NCBI GenBank assembly: GCA_011524805.1
Contig: WTJO01000135.1
Span: forward strand, 1 to 18,019
Direction of reading: 5' to 3'
DNA: 18,019 bases
Origin: Alphaproteobacteria bacterium
Lineage (GTDB): Bacteria; Pseudomonadota; Alphaproteobacteria; Puniceispirillales; Puniceispirillaceae
Position 1 is the first letter of the stretch; every line of letters begins with the position of its first letter. Position numbers and translations under genes: made by a program. This document shows positions 14,481 to 18,019 of this stretch, piece by piece. The notes under the pieces were generated by a model. It had not been told where the DNA came from. It ran no database searches and was given only the letters and a program-made list of their open reading frames with translations.

Positions 14481-14957
14481 TTATTCGCTTGTGCCTGCTG
14501 GCTGGCTTAGCACAATGCTTCCACCAGATGCGGCAACAGCTTCCTGAGCTGCTTTTGATGCGCCAGAGGCATGAATTTCAACTTTGTCCTTCAGGGTGCC
14601 TTTGGCCAGAATACGCACGCCATCACGCTCGCGTCTGATAACCCCTGCGGCCACAAGCGCGTCTGCTGTAATCGCAGCTTTTTTATCCAGCTTGCCAGCA
14701 TCAAGAGCGGTCTGGATACGACCCAGATTTACTTCGACATAGTTTTTGCGGAAAATATTATTAAAGCCACGCTTTGGCAGACGGCGATTAATTGGCATCT
14801 GGCCGCCTTCAAAGCCATTGATAGACACACCTGAACGTGCCTTCTGACCTTTATGACCTGAGCCTGAGGTTTTGCCGCGGCCTGAACCGACACCCCTGCC
14901 GACACGCTTTGAATTGCGTGTTGCGCCTTCATTTTCTCTAATCTGGTTAAGCTTCAT
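14481..14957 (-). CDS. rplO: 50S ribosomal protein L15
   Basis: Late-assembly 23S rRNA-binding protein. The 158-residue sequence begins MKLNQIRENEGATRNSKRVGRGVGSG and has the glycine/basic-rich extended N-terminus typical of L15 (KTSGSGHKGQKARSGVSINGFEGGQMPINRRLPKRGF), which threads into the 23S rRNA core. The globular C-terminal part ends around GTLKDKVEIHASGASKAAQEAV. It lies between rpmD and secY as expected for the spc operon. The 49-base spacer to rpmD contains nothing else I can identify. Confidence 0.97.
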   Translation of the reverse strand: MKLNQIRENEGATRNSKRVGRGVGSGRGKTSGSGHKGQKARSGVSINGFEGGQMPINRRLPKRGFNNIFRKNYVEVNLGRIQTALDAGKLDKKAAITADALVAAGVIRRERDGVRILAKGTLKDKVEIHASGASKAAQEAVAASGGSIVLSQPAGTSE

Positions 14958-15006
14958 AACTACTTGCTCCTGCCCGCTATTGCGAGTTGATATTCAATAG
15001 GCTGCG

Positions 15007-15195
15007 CTAAGATGCGTCTTCGACACGCACAAGGTGTTTGACCTTGTTGATCATGCCGCGAACAGCCGGTGTATCTTCTAGTTCGCGGGTGCGGCCGATT
15101 TTATTCAGACCAAGCCCGATTAATGTCTTGCGCTGAGAGCCTTCACGACCGATAGCACTTTTGGTCTGAACCACTTTGATTGTGCCTTTTGCCAT
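15007..15195 (-). CDS. rpmD: 50S ribosomal protein L30
   Basis: Small 62-residue large-subunit protein. It shows the L30 pattern: a first strand KGTIKVVQTKSAIGR, then KTLIGLGLNKIGRTRELEDTPAVRGMINKVKHLV, i.e. the conserved LGL-K and D-P-x-RGM-I-V elements. Ends VEDAS. The ATG at 15195 follows a purine-rich AGGTGA. It lies 35 bases after rpsE and before rplO, its normal spc-operon place. Some bacteria lack rpmD; here it is intact. Confidence 0.96.
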   Translation of the reverse strand: MAKGTIKVVQTKSAIGREGSQRKTLIGLGLNKIGRTRELEDTPAVRGMINKVKHLVRVEDAS

Positions 15196-15230
15196 TTCAC
15201 CTGTTCCTTATGCTTATCTAATGCCGTGTA

Positions 15231-15779
15231 TCAGGCTGTTGCTTCGGCAGATTTGCCAAATACGTCAGCAACCTTCATACCGCGCTTTGTGGCAACCGAT
15301 CTAGGTGCCTGAATACGCGCCATGGCAGCAAATGTTGCCTTTATCATGTTATGCGGGTTAGAGGTGCCGATAGATTTCGCCACCACATCCTGAACACCCA
15401 GCGCTTCAAAGACAGCACGCATCGGGCCACCAGCAATAATACCTGTACCAGATGGTGCGGCGCGCAACTGAACACGGCCAGCCCCATAACGCCCAGTGAT
15501 ATCGTGATGCAGTGTGCGGCCTTCGCGAAGCGGTACACGTACCATTGAACGCTTGGCATCTTCTGTCGCCTTGCGGATGGCTTCAGGCACTTCTTTTGCC
15601 TTGCCTGTACCAAAGCCAACGCGGCCTTTACCGTCACCAACCACAACCAGCGCAGCAAAGCCGAAACGGCGTCCGCCCTTCACCACCTTGGCTACGCGGT
15701 TAATGCCAACCAGCTTTTCGATCAGTTCAGGCTCTTCGCGCTGAAAATTCTGATCTGATTTATCGTTATTCCGTGCCAT
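15231..15779 (-). CDS. rpsE: 30S ribosomal protein S5
   Basis: 30S protein at the mRNA entry site that takes part in decoding accuracy. The 182-residue chain has the N-terminal double-stranded-RNA-binding-like domain with LVGINRVAKVVKGGRRFGFAALVVVGDGKG at about 23-52 and GFGTGKAKEVPEAIRKATEDAK, and the C-terminal domain with TLHHDITGRYGAGRVQLRAAPSGTGIIAGG and EALGVQDVVAKSIGTSNPHN. The basic loop around VKGGRRF is where spectinomycin-resistance changes occur in other bacteria; nothing abnormal is visible there. AAGGAG lies eight bases before ATG 15779. Confidence 0.98.
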   Translation of the reverse strand: MARNNDKSDQNFQREEPELIEKLVGINRVAKVVKGGRRFGFAALVVVGDGKGRVGFGTGKAKEVPEAIRKATEDAKRSMVRVPLREGRTLHHDITGRYGAGRVQLRAAPSGTGIIAGGPMRAVFEALGVQDVVAKSIGTSNPHNMIKATFAAMARIQAPRSVATKRGMKVADVFGKSAEATA

Positions 15780-15794
15780 TTAAGATGCTCCTTC

Positions 15795-16157
15795 TTAAAA
15801 TTCGAGGCCGGCTTCTCTTGCAGCTTCTGCAAGCGCCTTTACCCGGCCGTGGAACAAAAATCCACCACGGTCAAAAACTACAGTTTTCACGCCAGCTTTA
15901 ACAGCGCGCTCAGCAACCATCTTTCCGATTGCAGAGGCGGCGGCCATATCGGCACCTGTTTTACCAGCTTTCTTGAAATCACCGTCCAAGGTAGATGCCG
16001 CAGCCAGAGTCGTACCAGCTTTATCATCAATGATCTGGGCGTAAATATGTTTGGAGCTGCGGTGAATAGACAGACGCGGCTTACCATTAGCCACCTTGCG
16101 AAGGCTTGTACGGTTGCGTGCTCTACGTCTTTCAAAAATTTGTTGTGCGCTCAGCAT
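15795..16157 (-). CDS. rplR: 50S ribosomal protein L18
   Basis: 5S rRNA-binding protein of the central protuberance, acting with L5. The 120-residue protein has the basic N-terminus ERRRARNRTSLRKVANGKPRLSIHRSSKHIYAQIIDD and the C-terminal core with GKMVAERAVKAGVKTVVFDRGGFLFHGRVKALAEAAREAGLEF, the standard L18 ending. AGGGGA lies about seven bases before ATG 16157. It sits between rplF (11 bases) and rpsE (15 bases) in the spc operon. Confidence 0.98.
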   Translation of the reverse strand: MLSAQQIFERRRARNRTSLRKVANGKPRLSIHRSSKHIYAQIIDDKAGTTLAAASTLDGDFKKAGKTGADMAAASAIGKMVAERAVKAGVKTVVFDRGGFLFHGRVKALAEAAREAGLEF

Positions 16158-16168
16158 CGTGCTATCCC

Positions 16169-16702
16169 CTACTTCTTCTTACCTTCTTTGCGTACAATAT
16201 ACTCATCAGCATATTTCACGCCCTTGCCCTTAAATGGCTCTGGTGGACGTTTTGCACGCACTTCGGCGGCAAACTGGCCAAGCAGTTGCTTGTCTGCGCC
16301 GCTAATGTCGATTTTTGTGTTGTTATCAACGCTCACAGTCAGTCCGGCTGGCACATCCATGGTCACAGGATGGCTGTAGCCCAGATTCAATGACAGCTTG
16401 TTACCCTGCATCGCCGCTCTGTAACCAACACCGTTGATTTCAAGCTGGCGGGTAAAGCCTGTGGATACGCCGACAACAGCGTTATTGATATTTGACCTTA
16501 CAGTGCCCCAGATTGCCCGCGCCTGCTTGTCTTTGCCTTTCGGGCTAACAGTGACGGTATTATCGGCCAGCGCAACATCAACATCTTTTGATAATGTCAC
16601 CACCAACTCGCCCTTGCTACCTTTTGCGGTAAGCTGGGCGTTTTCGATTGCGACCGTAACGCCATCTGGCACAGTAATAGGAGATCCACCTACTCGAGAC
16701 AT
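16169..16702 (-). CDS. rplF: 50S ribosomal protein L6
   Basis: Two-domain 23S rRNA-binding protein near the factor-binding site. The 177-residue protein begins MSRVGGSPITVPDGVTV, has the first L6 domain to about residue 80 with ARAIWGTVRSNINNAVVGVSTGF, and the second with ELNGVGYRA-like EINGVGYRAAMQGNKLSLNLGYSHPV and the C-terminal signature RPPEPFKGKGVKYADEYIVRKEGKKK. GGGGAG lies seven bases before ATG 16702. It starts 12 bases after the rpsH stop codon, so is co-transcribed with it. Confidence 0.98.
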   Translation of the reverse strand: MSRVGGSPITVPDGVTVAIENAQLTAKGSKGELVVTLSKDVDVALADNTVTVSPKGKDKQARAIWGTVRSNINNAVVGVSTGFTRQLEINGVGYRAAMQGNKLSLNLGYSHPVTMDVPAGLTVSVDNNTKIDISGADKQLLGQFAAEVRAKRPPEPFKGKGVKYADEYIVRKEGKKK

Positions 16703-16714
16703 ATCCGAACTCCC

Positions 16715-17113
16715 CTAGAATACTTCGCACAGCACTTCGCCGCCAACATTGGCAACACGTGCTTCGTTATCTGACAATACACCACGCGGTGTGGACAAAA
16801 TCGCAATACCAAGCCCGTTATAGACTTTCGTCATGTTTTTAATACCGCTATAGACGCGGCGGCCGGGGGTTGATACGCGCTTAATTTCAGAGATGACAGG
16901 ATCACCTTCGTGATATTTCAGCTCAATTTTCAGTTCAGAGATACCTTCACGTACCTGAACAGAAGAATAATCACGAATATAACCTTCACGCTTTAGCACT
17001 TCCAGCACATTCATGCGCAGACGTGACGCAGGGCTTGACACAACAGCCTTGCGGGCTGACTGGCCATTGCGTATGCGTGTAATCATATCTCCAAGAGGAT
17101 CACTCATAGACAT
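16715..17113 (-). CDS. rpsH: 30S ribosomal protein S8
   Basis: Primary 16S rRNA-binding protein. In E. coli it also represses the spc operon by binding the rplE leader; that leader is outside this window. The 132-residue protein begins MSMSDPLGDMITRIRNGQ, has the middle region VLKREGYIRDYSSV, and ends with the conserved rRNA-binding block STPRGVLSDNEARVANVGGEVLCEVF. AAGGAG lies eight bases before ATG 17113; the second ATG (17107) is less likely because E. coli S8 begins MSMQDP. Confidence 0.98.
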   Translation of the reverse strand: MSMSDPLGDMITRIRNGQSARKAVVSSPASRLRMNVLEVLKREGYIRDYSSVQVREGISELKIELKYHEGDPVISEIKRVSTPGRRVYSGIKNMTKVYNGLGIAILSTPRGVLSDNEARVANVGGEVLCEVF

Positions 17114-17129
17114 TGTAATCGCTCCTTTT

Positions 17130-17435
17130 CTACCAGCTTGACTTTACTACGCCGGGCACCTGACCGAATGAGGCCAGATCACGCAACGCAATACGGGACA
17201 TTTTTAGATGACGATAATAGCCGCGAGGACGACCAGTCACTCCGCATCTGTTACGGATACGACTGCGTGACGTATCACGAGGCTCGTTAGCCAGCTTCAC
17301 ACTGGCAGCAAACCTTTCTTCAAGGCTAAGCGATTTATCGCGAGCCATAGCGCGAAGTTTGGCGCGGCGGGCTGAACCCTGAGCCACCTTGCGGATACGG
17401 CGGTTATTTTTTTCTACAGCACTTTTCTTTGCCAT
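17130..17435 (-). CDS. rpsN: 30S ribosomal protein S14, zinc-free long form
   Basis: 30S head protein. The 101-residue length and the lack of CxxC zinc pairs place it in the long, zinc-independent form usual in proteobacteria. It has the N-terminal MAKKSAVEKNNRRIRKV, the central LANEPRDTSRSRIRNRCGVTGRPRGYYRHLKMSRIALRDLAS and the end GVVKSSW, the usual S14 C-terminus. It lies between rplE and rpsH, 36 bases after rplE and 16 before rpsH. Confidence 0.98.
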   Translation of the reverse strand: MAKKSAVEKNNRRIRKVAQGSARRAKLRAMARDKSLSLEERFAASVKLANEPRDTSRSRIRNRCGVTGRPRGYYRHLKMSRIALRDLASFGQVPGVVKSSW

Positions 17436-17471
17436 GATTTAGCTACCCTTTTCGGTTATCGCTGACGGCAG

Positions 17472-18017
17472 TTATGCATTAACAAACGGAAACTGGAAGC
17501 CGCGCAGCAATTCGCGCGCCTCATCATCCGTTTTTGCCGATGTCACAACAATGATGTCCATACCGCGGACTTCATCAACTTTGTCATAATCAATTTCTGG
17601 AAATACGATCTGTTCCTTGATGCCCATGGCGTAATTGCCGCCACCATCAAAGCTTTTTCCATTTAGGCCACGGAAATCCCGTACACGTGGCAATGCCACG
17701 GTGACCAGCCTGTCCAGAAATTCATACATACGATCAGAACGCAATGTTACCTTACAGCCAATTGCCATGTTCTCACGCAATTTGAAAGCAGCATTTGCCT
17801 TCTTTGCACGGGTCACAACTGGCTTCTGTCCTGAAATGGCTGTCATGTCGCTTACAGCATGTTCGATCTTCTTTGAATCACGAACAGCGCTGCCAACGCC
17901 CATATTAATGACCACTTTCTGAACGCGCGGCACTTCATGCATGTTCTTGTAACCGAATTTTTCGACAAGTGCTGGGCGAACAGCCGTCAGATAATGTTCC
18001 TCAAGACGCGTCTTCAT
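17472..18017 (-). CDS. rplE: 50S ribosomal protein L5 (start at window edge)
   Basis: 5S rRNA- and P-site tRNA-contacting protein of the central protuberance. The 181 residues visible include PRVQKVVINMGVGSAVRDSKKIEHAV, ISGQKPVVTRAKKANAAFKLRENMAIGCKVTLR, ALPRVRDFRGLNGKSFDGGGNY, GIKEQIVFPEIDYDKVDEVRGMDI and the end FQFPFVNA, so it is complete at the C-terminus. The ATG at 18017 gives a plausible start (MKTRLEEHYL), close in length to other L5 proteins. Only two bases remain before it, so its ribosome binding site and any longer N-terminus cannot be judged. rplX should lie just outside. Confidence 0.97.
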   Translation of the reverse strand: MKTRLEEHYLTAVRPALVEKFGYKNMHEVPRVQKVVINMGVGSAVRDSKKIEHAVSDMTAISGQKPVVTRAKKANAAFKLRENMAIGCKVTLRSDRMYEFLDRLVTVALPRVRDFRGLNGKSFDGGGNYAMGIKEQIVFPEIDYDKVDEVRGMDIIVVTSAKTDDEARELLRGFQFPFVNA

Positions 18018-18019
18018 CT

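Noticed and set aside
1..18019. Mobile elements, CRISPR arrays, prophage or defence genes
   Set aside because: No transposase, integrase, direct-repeat array or terminal inverted repeats were seen; gene content is core throughout.

Overview
The window reads as a chromosomal segment of an alphaproteobacterium. Reasons: an Atp12-type F1-ATPase assembly chaperone gene; the order rarA - crcB - rluC - HAD phosphatase - atp12 downstream of rplQ, which I recall from many alphaproteobacteria; an adenylate kinase with the short LID; a 101-residue zinc-free S14; and secY-adk-rpsM with no rpmJ in between. Tight spacing and moderate GC would fit a streamlined marine lineage such as SAR116, but that is only a guess. 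Almost everything is on the minus strand; only lipB is on the plus strand.

Layout in transcription order (right to left). 18017-12562: the distal spc operon, rplE, rpsN, rpsH, rplF, rplR, rpsE, rpmD, rplO, secY, adk. 12565-9959: the alpha operon, rpsM, rpsK, rpoA, rplQ, with its own near-consensus sigma70 promoter whose -35 box overlaps the adk stop codon. It ends at a bidirectional hairpin terminator (9901-9935). 9865-4926: a tightly packed accessory housekeeping operon, rarA (interrupted by an in-frame TAG), a DUF429/RNase H-like protein, the fluoride channel crcB, the pseudouridine synthase gene rluC, a HAD phosphatase and atp12. 4859-867: a propionyl-CoA carboxylase operon, pccB and pccA, followed by a small helical protein with a HEPN-type R-N-x3-H motif. 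On the plus strand, lipB (184-870) converges on this last gene; the two stop codons share one CTAG palindrome. At the left edge a tRNA-Leu(GAG) gene, cut by the window end, is divergent from lipB.

How the genes work together: the right half supplies translation, the Sec translocase channel, nucleotide balance and the RNA polymerase alpha subunit. The middle operon groups unrelated maintenance roles: replication-fork repair, fluoride efflux, 23S rRNA modification, phosphatase clean-up and ATP synthase assembly. The left operon carboxylates propionyl-CoA to methylmalonyl-CoA. lipB makes protein-bound octanoate for lipoylation. There are no mobile elements, CRISPR arrays, phage genes or rRNA.

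Most notable: the amber codon that splits an otherwise intact rarA, and the HEPN-like small protein at the end of the pcc operon. I see no multi-gene system that looks new; most of this window is core genome.
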